A stretch of 64,000 nucleotides of DNA, from assembly GCA_023663705.1 (NCBI GenBank), contig JAMPGY010000005.1, positions 81,837-145,836 of the forward strand, written 5' to 3'. The translations under genes were made by a program, and so were the position numbers. This document shows, in pieces, positions 35,764 to 46,291 of this stretch. This stretch comes from Clostridium sp. (lineage in GTDB: Bacteria; Bacteroidota; Bacteroidia; Bacteroidales; Bacteroidaceae). Numbering within the stretch: position 1 is the stretch's first letter; each line of letters starts with the position of its first letter. A model generated the notes under the pieces. It saw nothing but the letters and a program-made list of their open reading frames with translations, searched no databases and was not told the origin of the DNA.

Positions 35764-37128
35764 ATGATGAAAAAGCATCTCCTACTCCTCCTGCTCACCG
35801 TATGGACCGGACTGGGCATGGCCACCGTGCAGCCCGACAAAGACACCTACTACTTCATCACCTCGCAGGGCCAGGACTACTGTCGCCAACGTGTCATCTA
35901 CAACACCAGCCGCCAGGCCGGAGCCGCCCTGCGATGGGGCGACCGCACGCTGGACGAGCATGCCCTGTGGCGCTTCGTTCCGGCCGGAGACGGCACTTAC
36001 CGCCTGCAAAACTGCGCTACAAAACTCTATGTGGCCCGCTACGAAGCCGGACAGCAATTAGGCTGCATCACCACCACCGGACAGAAAAAAGAGGCCGGAC
36101 TGTTCCGGATGAACACTACGGCAGACGGCAATGCCGTGTGGATAAGCTATCCCGACGGAAAAGCCCTGCACGCCCAACAACGCTACAACTTCGTGGTGCC
36201 CTGGGACGGACATGCCGACGGTTCGGCCTCCTGCTGGAGTCTGACACCGGTCCACAAGGACGAACTGGCCCAAGCCGCAGCCAACGCCCGCATCAGCCGC
36301 AAAGGATACCGCCCCGTGTGGAACGAAGAGTTCAACCGCGATGGAGCACCGGATACCACCGTGTGGAACTACGAGCAGGGCTTCGTGCGCAACCACGAGG
36401 ACCAATGGTATCAGCCCGACAATGCCGTACAGCAGGACGGCTGTCTGATGATAACCGGACGGCGCGAGCATAAACCCAATCCTTGGTACGAAGCCGGAAG
36501 CAACGAATGGGGACGCCAGCGGGAAACCATCGAATACACGTCTTCCTCACTCACCACTGCCTACAAAATGGACTTCCTATACGGACGCATAGAGGTACGC
36601 GCGCAGATTCCCTGCCACAGCGGATCGTGGCCGGCCATCTGGATGCACGGCTACCGCGAAACGGCCGGCGAATGGCCTTCGTCGGGCGAGATTGACATTA
36701 TGGAGTACTATCGGGACATGACGCTGGCCAATGTGGTGTGGGCTTCACCCCGTCGCTTTGTGGGCAATTGGGAATCGCGCCACGTGCCCGTGACGGGCTA
36801 CTGGATGAAGCGTTTTCCCGGCTGGGAAAATCAGTTCCATACGTGGCGCATGGACTGGGACGAAGAAGCCATCAAACTCTATCTGGACGACGAACTGATC
36901 ACCGTATGCGCCTTGAACCGCACCGAAAATGAAGGTCATTGGCATCAAGCCGACAATCCCTTCCGCACTCCGCAATACCTGATGCTCAATCTGGCCTTAG
37001 GCGGACAAAGCGGAGGCCGGATAGACGACAGCCGGATGCCCATGGTGTACAGGGTGGACTACGTGCGCGTGTATCAGCAGCCGCGTCACATCACAGGACG
37101 CACCTGCCACGTGGAGCGCAACAGGTAA
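35764..37128 (+). CDS. Secreted GH16 endo-glycanase with N-terminal ricin-like domain
   Basis: The 454-residue protein has a signal peptide (MMKKHLLLLLLTVWTGLGMA). Residues about 25-160 look like a beta-trefoil lectin domain (YYFITSQGQDYC, LWRFVPAGDGTYRLQN). The GH16 jelly roll follows from about 180, with the catalytic signature GEIDIMEYY (both Glu and the central Asp intact) and WPAIWMHGYRE on the cleft. The family hydrolyses beta-1,3 or beta-1,3/1,4-glucans, agar, carrageenan and others; laminarin-type glucan is the nearest guess but is not proven. It is paired with GH43. A strong terminator follows. Confidence 0.9.
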   Translation: MMKKHLLLLLLTVWTGLGMATVQPDKDTYYFITSQGQDYCRQRVIYNTSRQAGAALRWGDRTLDEHALWRFVPAGDGTYRLQNCATKLYVARYEAGQQLGCITTTGQKKEAGLFRMNTTADGNAVWISYPDGKALHAQQRYNFVVPWDGHADGSASCWSLTPVHKDELAQAAANARISRKGYRPVWNEEFNRDGAPDTTVWNYEQGFVRNHEDQWYQPDNAVQQDGCLMITGRREHKPNPWYEAGSNEWGRQRETIEYTSSSLTTAYKMDFLYGRIEVRAQIPCHSGSWPAIWMHGYRETAGEWPSSGEIDIMEYYRDMTLANVVWASPRRFVGNWESRHVPVTGYWMKRFPGWENQFHTWRMDWDEEAIKLYLDDELITVCALNRTENEGHWHQADNPFRTPQYLMLNLALGGQSGGRIDDSRMPMVYRVDYVRVYQQPRHITGRTCHVERNR

Positions 37129-37160
37129 ACGGTCTTCCCTCTCCATCCGTAAATACAACA

Positions 37161-37217
37161 ACACCCCATCCGCAAAGTCTGTCTTACATAAAAAAGCCTT
37201 GCGGATGAGGTGTTTTT
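37161..37217. terminator. Rho-independent terminator after the GH16 gene
   Basis: ACACCcCATCCGCAA at 37161-37175 pairs with 37199-37213 (15 bp, one mismatch), followed on the plus strand by a T-run. It also faces the 3' end of mutS. Confidence 0.85.
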
Positions 37218-37262
37218 AGTCACAGAAATGAGTCTATCTTCAGTAAACCGGTTCCCCCTATC

Positions 37263-39887
37263 CTACTTGCCCGTAAGAATCCGCTTGATTTCGTTGAGTT
37301 TGTTGAGCGCCTCCATGGGCGTCAGATTGTTGATATCGAGCGTGAGTATCTCGTCGCGTATCTGTCCCAGCACAGGATCGTCCAACTGGAAGAAACTCAT
37401 CTGCATGCCATCGGTAGGATGAGAGACGGCCGCACTGGGGTGAATGGAAGATAAATTGCCTTTCCGGCTACGCTCCTCCAGTTCCGCCAGAATCACATTG
37501 GCACGCTCCACGATGGAGCGCGGCATACCGGCCAGCTTAGCTACATGAATACCAAACGAATGCTCGCTGCCCCCCCGCACCAGTTTTCGAAGGAAAATGA
37601 CTTTCCCATCAGACTCTTTCACTGACACATTATAGTTTTTAATGCGCGGAAACGACTTCTCCATCTCGTTCAACTCGTGGTAGTGCGTGGCAAAAAGCGT
37701 TCGTGCACGCCCCTTGGCATATTCGTGGATAAATTCAACGATGGCCCAGGCTATACTGATACCGTCGTAGGTAGACGTGCCTCGTCCCAGCTCGTCAAAC
37801 AGCACCAGACTGCGCGCCGAAAGTCCGTTCAGAATATTGGCCGCCTCGCTCATCTCCACCATGAAGGTACTCTCTCCCATGGATATGTTGTCGCTGGCAC
37901 CCACACGGGTGAAGATTTTGTCCACAAGTCCGATGCGGGCACTTTCGGCCGGCACGAAACATCCCATCTGCGCCATCAGGGTGATGAGCGCCGTCTGACG
38001 GAGCAAAGCCGACTTACCGGCCATGTTCGGTCCCGTAATGATGATTATCTGCTGACTCTGCGTGTCCAGTTGCACATCATTGGCCACATAATATTCTCCG
38101 GCTTCCATCTGCTTCTCTATCACCGGATGACGTCCCTGGCGGATGTCGAGAACATCACTGTCCTCCACCACCGGACGTATGTAACGGTTTTCCTCGGCCA
38201 CCCGGGCAAAGGAAAGCACACAATCCAGCCGGGCCACCAGATTGGCATCGGTCTGTATCTCGGCGGCATGACGGGCCAGCTCCGCCACCAGTTCGTTAAA
38301 CAGTTTGGTTTCCAGCACGAGTATCTTATCCTCGGCTCCCAGTATTTTTTCTTCGTATTCTTTCAGTTCCTGCGTGATGTATCGCTCGGCATTCACCAAA
38401 GTCTGTTTCCGGATCCATTCTGCCGGCACCTTGTCCTTGTGGGTGTTGCGCACCTCCAAATAATATCCGTACACATTATTATAGCCTATCTTCAGGCTGG
38501 GTATGCCCGTCAGTTCCGTTTCCCGTTGCTGCAATTTCAGCAGATAGTCCTTGCCCTGATAAGCCATCTGACGCAGTTCGTCCAATTCCTCATTCACGCC
38601 CTTGGCTATCACGCCTCCCTTGTTAATCACTAAAGGAGGATCATTGTTTACCTCCCGCTCTATGCGTTCCGTCAGCTCGGTACACAGATTCAACTGCTCC
38701 CCTATTCGTTTCAACGTGTCTTCCCCACTGACCTCGCAGGCGCGCTTTACGGGAATAAGAGCCTGCAAGGCAACCTTGAGCGTCACGACGTCCCGAGGCG
38801 ACACTCTCCCCACGGATATTTTGGACACGATTCTTTCCAAATCGCTTATCTGCTGGAGCTGGTTGACAATCATCTCCTTGAAGTTCAGATTGCGGAAAAA
38901 GTAATCCACCAGATCCAGCCGCTCCGTGATTTGCTTCACATCTTTCAGCGGAAACAACATCCACCGTCTCAACAATCGCCCTCCCATGGGCGTGAGCGTG
39001 CGGTCTATGACATTCAGCAACGAAATACCCCCTTCATTCATCGGACAAATAAGTTCCAGACTCCGCACGGTGAACTTATCCAGCCTCACGTATCGCTCCT
39101 CTTCTATGCGTGTCAGCGAAGTCACATGACCGATTCTGCTATGCTGTGTCATTTCCAGATATTGAAGAATGACACCCGAAGCCACAATACCGTTTTTCAG
39201 ATGATCCACACCGAAACCTTTCAGATTCTTCACCTCGAAATGGCGCAACAGTTTTTTCAGTGCATTGTCTTCGGTAAACACCCAGTCATCCAACTGGAAT
39301 ACAGTAAACTTGTTGCCGAAGTTCGATTCAAAGAAATCCTTTTTTCCCCGTTCGTAAAGCACCTCTTTGGGAGCAAAACTTCCCAACAGTTTATCCACAT
39401 ATTCACAACTGCCTTCTGCCGTAAGAAACTCTCCCGTACTGATGTCCATAAAGGCCACTCCACAGGCCGATTTCCCGAAATGAACCGCTGCCAGAAAGTT
39501 GTTCTCCTTGTAAGAAAGCACATTGTCATTCATGGCCACACCCGGTGTCACCAATTCCGTTATCCCCCTCTTCACCAACTTCTTCGTCAGTTTCGGATCC
39601 TCCAGCTGATCACATATAGCCACTCTCCTACCAGCCCGTATCAGTTTGGGCAAATACGTGTCCAGCGCATGAAAAGGAAAGCCGGCCATCTCTGTGGGCG
39701 TACCACCTCCCTTCGCTCCCCCGCTCCGGCGGGTCAACGTGATGCCTAATATTTCGGATGCCACCAAAGCATCTTCGCAATACGTCTCATAAAAATCCCC
39801 GCAACGAAACAGCATGACCGCATCAGGATGTTTGGCCTTCAGCTCGTAAAACTGTTTCATCATGGGGGTCAGTCCTTCTTTTGCCAT
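37263..39887 (-). CDS. mutS: DNA mismatch repair protein MutS
   Basis: The protein is about 874 residues from [15 protein letters not shown] at 39887; a longer in-frame start adds 29 unconserved residues. The mismatch-reading Phe32-x-Glu34 pair is in CGDFYETY. The ATPase has Walker [16 protein letters not shown] and Walker [15 protein letters not shown], and the family signature is complete. It detects base mismatches and recruits MutL. A -7-like TAcaTTTG (minus) is at 39917-39924, 30 bp upstream. It is convergent with the GH16 gene. Confidence 0.97.
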   Translation of the reverse strand: MAKEGLTPMMKQFYELKAKHPDAVMLFRCGDFYETYCEDALVASEILGITLTRRSGGAKGGGTPTEMAGFPFHALDTYLPKLIRAGRRVAICDQLEDPKLTKKLVKRGITELVTPGVAMNDNVLSYKENNFLAAVHFGKSACGVAFMDISTGEFLTAEGSCEYVDKLLGSFAPKEVLYERGKKDFFESNFGNKFTVFQLDDWVFTEDNALKKLLRHFEVKNLKGFGVDHLKNGIVASGVILQYLEMTQHSRIGHVTSLTRIEEERYVRLDKFTVRSLELICPMNEGGISLLNVIDRTLTPMGGRLLRRWMLFPLKDVKQITERLDLVDYFFRNLNFKEMIVNQLQQISDLERIVSKISVGRVSPRDVVTLKVALQALIPVKRACEVSGEDTLKRIGEQLNLCTELTERIEREVNNDPPLVINKGGVIAKGVNEELDELRQMAYQGKDYLLKLQQRETELTGIPSLKIGYNNVYGYYLEVRNTHKDKVPAEWIRKQTLVNAERYITQELKEYEEKILGAEDKILVLETKLFNELVAELARHAAEIQTDANLVARLDCVLSFARVAEENRYIRPVVEDSDVLDIRQGRHPVIEKQMEAGEYYVANDVQLDTQSQQIIIITGPNMAGKSALLRQTALITLMAQMGCFVPAESARIGLVDKIFTRVGASDNISMGESTFMVEMSEAANILNGLSARSLVLFDELGRGTSTYDGISIAWAIVEFIHEYAKGRARTLFATHYHELNEMEKSFPRIKNYNVSVKESDGKVIFLRKLVRGGSEHSFGIHVAKLAGMPRSIVERANVILAELEERSRKGNLSSIHPSAAVSHPTDGMQMSFFQLDDPVLGQIRDEILTLDINNLTPMEALNKLNEIKRILTGK

Positions 39888-40059
39888 GATTAAAGAGATA
39901 CGATGGAAATACCCTGCAAATGTACGATTAAAGCCCGGATTCCGTGCAGTCCGACTCACTTTTTTCTCCGGCAAATATTCAAAAAAGACGCATAGTAAAA
40001 CCTATTGATACGTTTTATAGCCTACAAAACGCATAAGCTACCCTTCGACGGTAAGGAAC

Positions 40060-40099
40060 AAAAAAAACGGGGGCACTTTCCTCCACGGAAAGAACACCC
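40060..40099 (-). terminator. Rho-independent terminator, minus strand
   Basis: On the minus strand the stem CTTTCC/GGAAAG with extra G-C pairs is followed by eight T residues. No annotated gene ends here, so it implies an unannotated transcript from the right. Confidence 0.65.
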
Positions 40100-40294
40100 G
40101 AAGCTAAATAATCTCTCAAATTTCTGTACTAAACGAACTCTTTGCTTTTTCCATAATCGTCTGTGTCCCTTGTATCTCTACATTCCACATACGAAAGAAA
40201 TAGTCTTAGTTACCTTTTAAAACAACCTTTTCCTTAATCACTAATACCCAATATACTTCTCACGAAGAATTAAGTTATCATTTTGTCTTATCGA
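40060..40294 (-). ncRNA. Candidate small RNA (promoter-like word to terminator)
   Basis: TAccTTTG (minus, 40300-40307) would start a transcript near 40294. It would end at a CTTTCC/GGAAAG stem with outer GGG/CCC pairing followed by eight T (minus, 40060-40099). The interval has no open frame longer than about 24 codons. No good -33 TTTG was found, which weakens the call. Confidence 0.35.
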
Positions 40295-40545
40295 CGATGC
40301 AAAGGTAAGATGTTTTTAAACAGAAAAACACAATTCAGCTACACTATTTGCAAAAAAGAACCCTTTTATTGACCTATATCAAGAATAAAGGGCATATTGG
40401 GGGGCAAATAGAGTGGGGAATGAGACAGAGGAGGAAACATAAAGCATTCCGGACAAACATAACCAAACGCAATCAAAGCCTTTAACCTATCTATGATCAT
40501 ACGAATAACATGTACTTCCAAACTACTTCCGTCAGACATACTACA

Positions 40546-40612
40546 GTACTTTAACTGAAAGTAAGACCTTACTTCTACGAAAGTACTCCTGTATGTTTCT
40601 AAGAAGTAAGGT
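40546..40612. promoter_or_regulatory. Cluster of overlapping inverted repeats upstream of the ABC gene
   Basis: GTACTTT...AAGTAAG (40546-40565) is repeated in inverse as CTTACTT...AAAGTAC (40568-40586). The same CTTACTT segment also lies in a perfect 11-bp repeat with 40602-40612 (ACCTTACTTCT/AGAAGTAAGGT). The two stems exclude each other. It may be a regulator-binding cluster or an attenuator. Confidence 0.45.
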
Positions 40613-40659
40613 ATCCATCAGTTCCATTTTGGAGAACCTATATCCATAGTTATCCTACA

Positions 40660-40690
40660 TTTGCCAGTCGCATTTTTTTGCGTACATTTG
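40660..40690 (+). promoter_or_regulatory. Promoter of the ABC ATPase gene (TTTG-N19-TAcaTTTG)
   Basis: TTTG at 40660-40663 and TACATTTG at 40683-40690 have 19-bp spacing. The predicted start of transcription falls at or within a few bases of the ATG at 40697. A second TACATTTG at 40656-40663 overlaps the -33 element and could give a 27-nt leader instead. Confidence 0.6.
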
Positions 40691-40696
40691 CATCGC

Positions 40697-41731
40697 ATGA
40701 CACATACCGAGACCATACGCACACGCAATCTGTCAACCGGATATTGCAGCAAAGGACATACCACCGTGGTAGCAAAGCATATCAATGCCTCGCTCCGCTC
40801 AGGCGAACTCACCTGTCTGCTGGGCGCCAACGGAGCGGGCAAATCCACATTGCTGCGCACCCTGTCTGCCTTTCAACCGCCACTGGAAGGCGAAGTGACA
40901 GTGATGGGACACCCCCTTGCGGAGTATACCGACCGCCGGCTGGCCACTACCGTCGGAGTGGTGCTCACCGAACGCTGGGACGTGAGCAACCTGACGGTAG
41001 AAGATGTGGTGGCTATGGGACGCAGTCCGTATACCGGATTTTGGGGCAAACTTAATGCTGAAGACCGGGCGAGGGTGGAGGAGGCCATAGGGTGGGTGAG
41101 GATAGAGCACCTGACGAAACGCACCGTACAGACCCTGAGCGACGGCGAACAACAGAAAGTAATGATAGCTAAAGCACTGGCACAGGAAACTCCCGTCATA
41201 TTCCTCGATGAGCCTACTGCCTTTCTGGACTATCCCAGCAAGGCAGAAGTGATGCAATTGCTCCATCGGCTGACCCGGATGATGGACAAGACCGTCTTTC
41301 TCTCCACCCACGACCTGGAGATGGCCCTGCAGACAGCCGACCGCCTGTGGCTGATGGACAAACAAACAGGGGTAGTGACCGGCACTCCCGAAGACCTGTC
41401 GATGAACGGAAGCATCGAACGGCTGTTTTGCCGCGAAGGCATATCATTCGACTCCGGCGAAGGCATTTTCCGCATTCTGTATCCCACCACCGCAGAACTG
41501 AAACTGACGGGGGAGGGCACACGCCTCCGTATGGCGGCAAGAACTCTTGCCCGCAACGGCATTCACGGTCACGCCGATTCCTCATCGCACATTCATATCC
41601 ACGCCGACGACAACGGTATACGTGTAAATGGAATTTCAACAAACAGCCTGTCTGAAATGCAGGAGATGGTGGAGCACCTCATACACACGGAACAAACCGA
41701 ACGATGTCCGCAATATTCTACCACCTATTGA
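40697..41731 (+). CDS. ABC transporter ATP-binding protein (iron-siderophore/haem/cobalamin type)
   Basis: The protein is 344 residues from MTHTETIRTRNLS. The ATPase has Walker A LLGANGAGKSTLL, Q-loop, signature TLSDGEQQK (LSGGQ variant), Walker B VIFLDEPTAFLD and switch His in FLSTHD. It best resembles FecE/BtuD/HmuV-type subunits of metal-chelate importers. After about residue 245 there is a C-terminal extension of about 100 residues (IHIHADDNGIRVNG) of unknown role. No permease or binding-protein gene is adjacent, so its partners are elsewhere. Confidence 0.88.
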   Translation: MTHTETIRTRNLSTGYCSKGHTTVVAKHINASLRSGELTCLLGANGAGKSTLLRTLSAFQPPLEGEVTVMGHPLAEYTDRRLATTVGVVLTERWDVSNLTVEDVVAMGRSPYTGFWGKLNAEDRARVEEAIGWVRIEHLTKRTVQTLSDGEQQKVMIAKALAQETPVIFLDEPTAFLDYPSKAEVMQLLHRLTRMMDKTVFLSTHDLEMALQTADRLWLMDKQTGVVTGTPEDLSMNGSIERLFCREGISFDSGEGIFRILYPTTAELKLTGEGTRLRMAARTLARNGIHGHADSSSHIHIHADDNGIRVNGISTNSLSEMQEMVEHLIHTEQTERCPQYSTTY

Positions 41732-41864
41732 ACCGCCAAGACCCATTTTTCATCATCTTTAGATAAGATAAGCGGCATCTGGGCATAAATAATAAAGTAA
41801 ACTTTATATTTCTGCGCCCGATTTGCATTATCTTTGCACCTTATTAAAATAAGTAGGCACAACA

Positions 41865-42377
41865 ATGAAGAAACTGGAAATCTCCGATCTGACGGATAAC
41901 TTTTTTGAAGCTATTGGCAAAGAATGGATGCTGGTAACAGCCGGAACACCCGAACGCTTCAACACGATGACAGCCTCGTGGGGTGGAATCGGCTGGCTGT
42001 GGAACCGACCGGTAGCCTTTGTGTTCATCCGCCCCGAGCGATATACGTTTGAGTTTACGGAACAAACTGACTTCATGACACTTTCATTTCTTGGCAAGGA
42101 GAAAGCCGAACGGGATATCTACAACCTGTGCGGCACCAAGTCCGGCCGCGACATGGACAAGGCCAAAGAGAGTGGGCTGCAAATTGTGCCCACAGCAGAC
42201 GGACAAGTGACCTTCAGTCAGTCAAGACTCACACTGGTGTGTCGCAAACTGTATGCCGAAGATCTGAAGGAAAGTTCCTTCACCGACAAAAGCGTAGCCG
42301 AAAAATGGTATGGAGAGAAAGCCGGAGGCTATCACAGGATATATGTGGTGGAAATCACGGACGTGCTTGTGCCGTAA
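41865..42377 (+). CDS. Flavin reductase-like FMN-binding protein
   Basis: The 170-residue split-barrel protein has TAGTPERFNTMTASWGGIG near the N-terminus and FIRPERYTFEF, both typical of the flavin reductase-like domain that binds FMN. Members transfer electrons from NAD(P)H to flavin or act as small oxidoreductases; the partner here is unknown. It stands alone between the ABC gene and leuS. A -7-like TATCTTTG is at 41829-41836. Confidence 0.85.
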   Translation: MKKLEISDLTDNFFEAIGKEWMLVTAGTPERFNTMTASWGGIGWLWNRPVAFVFIRPERYTFEFTEQTDFMTLSFLGKEKAERDIYNLCGTKSGRDMDKAKESGLQIVPTADGQVTFSQSRLTLVCRKLYAEDLKESSFTDKSVAEKWYGEKAGGYHRIYVVEITDVLVP

Positions 42378-42413
42378 TCCTTCCTTTAACAGAAAACAAA
42401 AACAACATAAAAA

Positions 42414-45254
42414 ATGGAATATAACTTCAGAGAAATAGAACAGAAATGGCATCGGCTCTGGGCCGAGAACCATACGTACCGGGTGACGGAGGACGATACA
42501 AAGCAGAAATTCTACGTGCTCAACATGTTCCCTTATCCCAGCGGAGCCGGACTGCATGTAGGACATCCGTTGGGCTACATCGCATCCGATATCTACGCAC
42601 GCTACAAACGCCAGCAGGGATTCAACGTATTAAACCCCATGGGATATGACGCCTACGGACTTCCCGCCGAACAATATGCCATCCAGACCGGACAGCACCC
42701 GGCCATCACCACTGTGGCCAACATCAACCGCTACCGTGAACAGCTGGACAAGATAGGTTTCAGTTTTGACTGGGAGCGCGAGATACGCACCTGCGATGCC
42801 GACTACTACCACTGGACACAGTGGGCCTTTCAGAAAATGTTTGCCAGCTACTACAACACAGAGCTGCAGAAAGCATGTCCCATTGCCGAACTGACCGCCG
42901 CATTTGAGCAGAACGGAACCGAAGGCATCCATGCCGCACAGAGCGAGGAACTGCGTTTCACGGCCGAGGATTGGAACGCCAAGAGCGAGAAGGAAAAGCA
43001 GGAAATCCTGATGAACTACCGCATTGCTTATCTGGGCGAGACGATGGTAAACTGGTGTCCCAAACTGGGCACTGTGCTGGCCAATGACGAAGTGGTGGAC
43101 GGCGTGTCGGAACGCGGAGGCTATCCCGTGGTACAGAAGAAGATGCGCCAGTGGTGCCTGCGCGTGAGCGCCTACGCGCAGCGTCTGCTTGACGGACTGG
43201 ATACGGTAGACTGGACAGACTCTCTGAAGGAGACCCAGCGCAACTGGATAGGCCGTAGCGAAGGTACGGAAGTGCAATTCAAGGTAAAAGACAGCAACAA
43301 GGAGTTCACCATCTTCACCACACGTGCCGACACCATGTTCGGCGTCACTTTCATGGTGCTTGCACCGGAGAGCGAACTGGTGGCTGAGGTGACCACCGAC
43401 GCGCAAAAGGCCGAGGTGGAGGCTTATCTCGAAGCCACCAAAAAGCGCACCGAGCGCGAACGTATTGCCGACCGCAAAGTAACGGGTGTGTTCACCGGGT
43501 CGTATGCCATCAACCCCTTCACAGGCGAGGCCAACCCCATTTGGGTGAGCGACTACGTGCTGGCCGGATATGGTACGGGAGCCATCATGGCTGTACCTGC
43601 ACACGACAGTCGCGACTATGCCTTTGCCAAACATTTCAACCTGCCCATCATACCGCTGGTGGAAGGATGCTACGTGAGCGAAGAGAGCTTTGATGCCAAA
43701 GAGGGCATCGTGACCAACTCACCGCGCAAAGACGTCATTCCGTATATCGACTTCTCTCTTAACGGACTCACCATCAAGGAGGCTATCGCTGCCACCAAAA
43801 AATATGTGAAAGAGCACAAACTGGGCCGCGTAAAGGTGAACTACCGCTTGCGCGACGCTATCTTCAGCCGTCAACGCTACTGGGGCGAACCGTTCCCCGT
43901 ATACTATAAGGACAACATGCCCTACATGATTCCCGAGGAATGCCTGCCGCTGGAACTGCCCGAGGTGAGCAAGTTCCTGCCCACAGAAACAGGTGAGCCC
44001 CCCTTGGGCCATGCCACACGCTGGGCTTGGGACACCCAAGCCAACCAAGTGGTGGAGAACGAGAAGATAGACCACATCACCGTGTTCCCCCTGGAACTGA
44101 ACACGATGCCCGGATTCGCCGGTAGCTCGGCCTACTATCTGCGCTATATGGATCCCAAGAACAGCAAAGCGCTGGTGGATGCGCGGGTGGACAACTACTG
44201 GCAGAACGTAGACCTTTATGTGGGTGGCACGGAGCATGCCACAGGCCACCTCATTTACAGCCGGTTCTGGAACAAGTTCCTCCACGACTACGGCTACAGC
44301 ACCACGGAAGAGCCGTTCCGCAAACTGGTGAACCAAGGCATGATACAGGGACGAAGCAACTTCGTGTACCGCATCAAGGACACCAACACGTTTGTATCGC
44401 TCGGACTCAAGAACCAATACGACACCACACCCATCCACGTGGATGTAAACATCGTGACCAACGATGTGCTGGATGTAGAAGCCTTCAAGGCATGGCGTCC
44501 CGAATACAACAACGCCGAGTTTATCCTCGAAGACGGCAAGTACATCTGCGGATGGGCCGTGGAGAAAATGAGCAAGAGCATGTTCAACGTGGTCAATCCG
44601 GACATGATTGTGGAGAAGTTCGGTGCCGACACACTACGCCTCTACGAAATGTTCCTCGGTCCCGTGGAACAAAGCAAACCATGGGACACAAATGGCATCG
44701 ACGGTTGCCATCGTTTCCTGAAAAAGTTCTGGGCGCTTTTCCACAGTAAGGACGGACAATTCCTGCCCACCGGAGAGGAAGCCACCAAAGAGTCGCTCAA
44801 GTCCATTCACAAACTGATAAAGAAGGTGACGACGGACATTGAGAACTTCTCCTACAACACGTCTATCAGCGCCTTCATGATTTGTGTGAACGAACTGAGC
44901 CAGCAGAAATGCCGCAGCAAGGATGTACTCGAACTCCTCGTGGTGCTTATCGCGCCGTTTGCCCCCCACATTGCCGAAGAACTGTGGCAGCAGTTGGGCC
45001 ACAACACCAGTGTGTGCGACTCCCGTTGGCCGGAATGCAACGAACAGTATTTGGTGGAAGACAGCATGAAACTGAGCATTTCCTTCAACGGAAAAACCCG
45101 TTTCACATTGGATTTCCCCGCCGACGCAGACAATGCCTCGATAGAGAAGACGGTGATGGAAAACGAACAGACACAGAAGTATCTGGACGGTAAACAGGTG
45201 GTGAAAATAATCATCGTACCGAAGCGTATCGTCAACATCGTCGTAAAGGGATAG
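42414..45254 (+). CDS. leuS: Leucyl-tRNA synthetase
   Basis: The 946-residue class I synthetase charges tRNA-Leu. The HIGH-type motif is in [15 protein letters not shown] and the KMSKS loop in [12 protein letters not shown]. The CP1 editing domain lies between (about 250-440, with [14 protein letters not shown] and [16 protein letters not shown]), the latter carrying the editing-site Asp. The anticodon-binding helical domain and the C-terminal tail are present. It is about 80 residues longer than the E. coli enzyme. A terminator hairpin follows. Confidence 0.98.
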   Translation: MEYNFREIEQKWHRLWAENHTYRVTEDDTKQKFYVLNMFPYPSGAGLHVGHPLGYIASDIYARYKRQQGFNVLNPMGYDAYGLPAEQYAIQTGQHPAITTVANINRYREQLDKIGFSFDWEREIRTCDADYYHWTQWAFQKMFASYYNTELQKACPIAELTAAFEQNGTEGIHAAQSEELRFTAEDWNAKSEKEKQEILMNYRIAYLGETMVNWCPKLGTVLANDEVVDGVSERGGYPVVQKKMRQWCLRVSAYAQRLLDGLDTVDWTDSLKETQRNWIGRSEGTEVQFKVKDSNKEFTIFTTRADTMFGVTFMVLAPESELVAEVTTDAQKAEVEAYLEATKKRTERERIADRKVTGVFTGSYAINPFTGEANPIWVSDYVLAGYGTGAIMAVPAHDSRDYAFAKHFNLPIIPLVEGCYVSEESFDAKEGIVTNSPRKDVIPYIDFSLNGLTIKEAIAATKKYVKEHKLGRVKVNYRLRDAIFSRQRYWGEPFPVYYKDNMPYMIPEECLPLELPEVSKFLPTETGEPPLGHATRWAWDTQANQVVENEKIDHITVFPLELNTMPGFAGSSAYYLRYMDPKNSKALVDARVDNYWQNVDLYVGGTEHATGHLIYSRFWNKFLHDYGYSTTEEPFRKLVNQGMIQGRSNFVYRIKDTNTFVSLGLKNQYDTTPIHVDVNIVTNDVLDVEAFKAWRPEYNNAEFILEDGKYICGWAVEKMSKSMFNVVNPDMIVEKFGADTLRLYEMFLGPVEQSKPWDTNGIDGCHRFLKKFWALFHSKDGQFLPTGEEATKESLKSIHKLIKKVTTDIENFSYNTSISAFMICVNELSQQKCRSKDVLELLVVLIAPFAPHIAEELWQQLGHNTSVCDSRWPECNEQYLVEDSMKLSISFNGKTRFTLDFPADADNASIEKTVMENEQTQKYLDGKQVVKIIIVPKRIVNIVVKG

Positions 45255-45293
45255 CACACAAATCAACCGCTACGATTAGTATGGAACCATAGA

Positions 45294-45337
45294 GATGACC
45301 ACTGATAAACACACCATTTATCCTGTGGTCATCTTTT
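45294..45337 (+). terminator. Rho-independent terminator of leuS
   Basis: GATGACCAC and ATAAA pair with TTTAT and GTGGTCATC around a small internal loop, followed by a T-run. Confidence 0.8.
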
Positions 45338-45385
45338 TATGTAATCCTTTATTACAGAATAGACCAAACTTTATACACAACCGAA

Positions 45386-46276
45386 ATGTATTCATTAAAA
45401 CTAAATATCTGGCAGGAGGTGAAAGATTATCTGCTTATCTTTGTGGGTCTGCTTTGCTACAGCATCGGATTCACTTGCTTCATGCTGCCATACCAGATTA
45501 CCACGGGCGGACTGGCCGGTGTATCATCCATCATCTACTATGCCGTGGGATTTCCTGTGCAATATTCCTATTTGATTATCAACGGTGCCCTGCTCATTGT
45601 GGCTGTGAAAGTGCTGGGCATCAAGTTCTGCATGAAAACCATAGTAGCCGTGCTTGCGCTCACGTTTCTGATGGGGTTGCTGCAGGAAATGATAATGGAT
45701 GAACAGGGAAATTTGCCCCATGTACTGGGCAATGAAACATTCATGGCTTGCGTCATAGGCGGATGTCTGGAAGGTATCGGACTGGCCATTGTATTTCTCA
45801 ACAACGGCAGTACGGGCGGAACGGATATTGTGGCCGCCATCGTCAACAAATACCGTGACGTGACGATGGGGCGTATGCTCATGTATTGCGACATCATCAT
45901 CGTTAGTTCCTGCTATATTGTCTTTCACGATTGGCAGAAGGTAGTGATGGGCTATTCCACACTCATCATTTCCAACCTGATGCTGGATTATGTGATGAAT
46001 AGTGCGCGTCAGTCAGTGCAATTTCTCATCTTCTCCAACAAATACGACGAAATAGCCCAGGTGATCAGCACAGAAGTAGGGCGGGGCATCACCGTCCTGA
46101 ACGGCGAGGGATGGTATAGCAAGGAAGAGCGCAAAGTGCTGGTGATATTGGCCAAACGTCGTGAAAGTGTATACATCTTCCGCCTTATCAACCAGATAGA
46201 TCCCCGTGCTTTTGTGTCGCAAAGCAATGTGGTGGGCGTGTATGGCGAAGGATTCGACAAAATAAAAGTTAAATAA
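45386..46276 (+). CDS. YitT family membrane protein (DUF161/DUF2179)
   Basis: The 296-residue protein has five to six membrane helices in its first 200 residues (for example YLLIFVGLLCYSIGFTCFML, LIINGALLIVAVKVLGI). LPYQITTGGLAGVSSI is the typical DUF161 motif. A soluble C-terminal DUF2179 domain (about 215-290, RGITVLNGEGWYSKEERKVL) completes it. The family is an uncharacterised putative transporter group. It is followed 15 bp later by rdgB; no functional link is evident. Confidence 0.92.
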   Translation: MYSLKLNIWQEVKDYLLIFVGLLCYSIGFTCFMLPYQITTGGLAGVSSIIYYAVGFPVQYSYLIINGALLIVAVKVLGIKFCMKTIVAVLALTFLMGLLQEMIMDEQGNLPHVLGNETFMACVIGGCLEGIGLAIVFLNNGSTGGTDIVAAIVNKYRDVTMGRMLMYCDIIIVSSCYIVFHDWQKVVMGYSTLIISNLMLDYVMNSARQSVQFLIFSNKYDEIAQVISTEVGRGITVLNGEGWYSKEERKVLVILAKRRESVYIFRLINQIDPRAFVSQSNVVGVYGEGFDKIKVK

Positions 46277-46291
46277 CCAAACCCGTAAAGT

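Larger units (their letters stand above)
39888..40696. other. 809-bp intergenic region with several palindromes
   Basis: No protein gene is seen. It holds a minus-strand promoter-like word and terminator (candidate small RNA, 40060-40294), a 9-bp inverted repeat CCCTTTtATT/AATAAAGGG (40361-40392), an operator-like cluster (40546-40612) and the ABC gene promoter (40660-40690). Confidence 0.6.

Noticed and set aside
39393..39402. TTATCCACA DnaA-box match
   Set aside because: It is a single match inside mutS coding sequence with no cluster around it.
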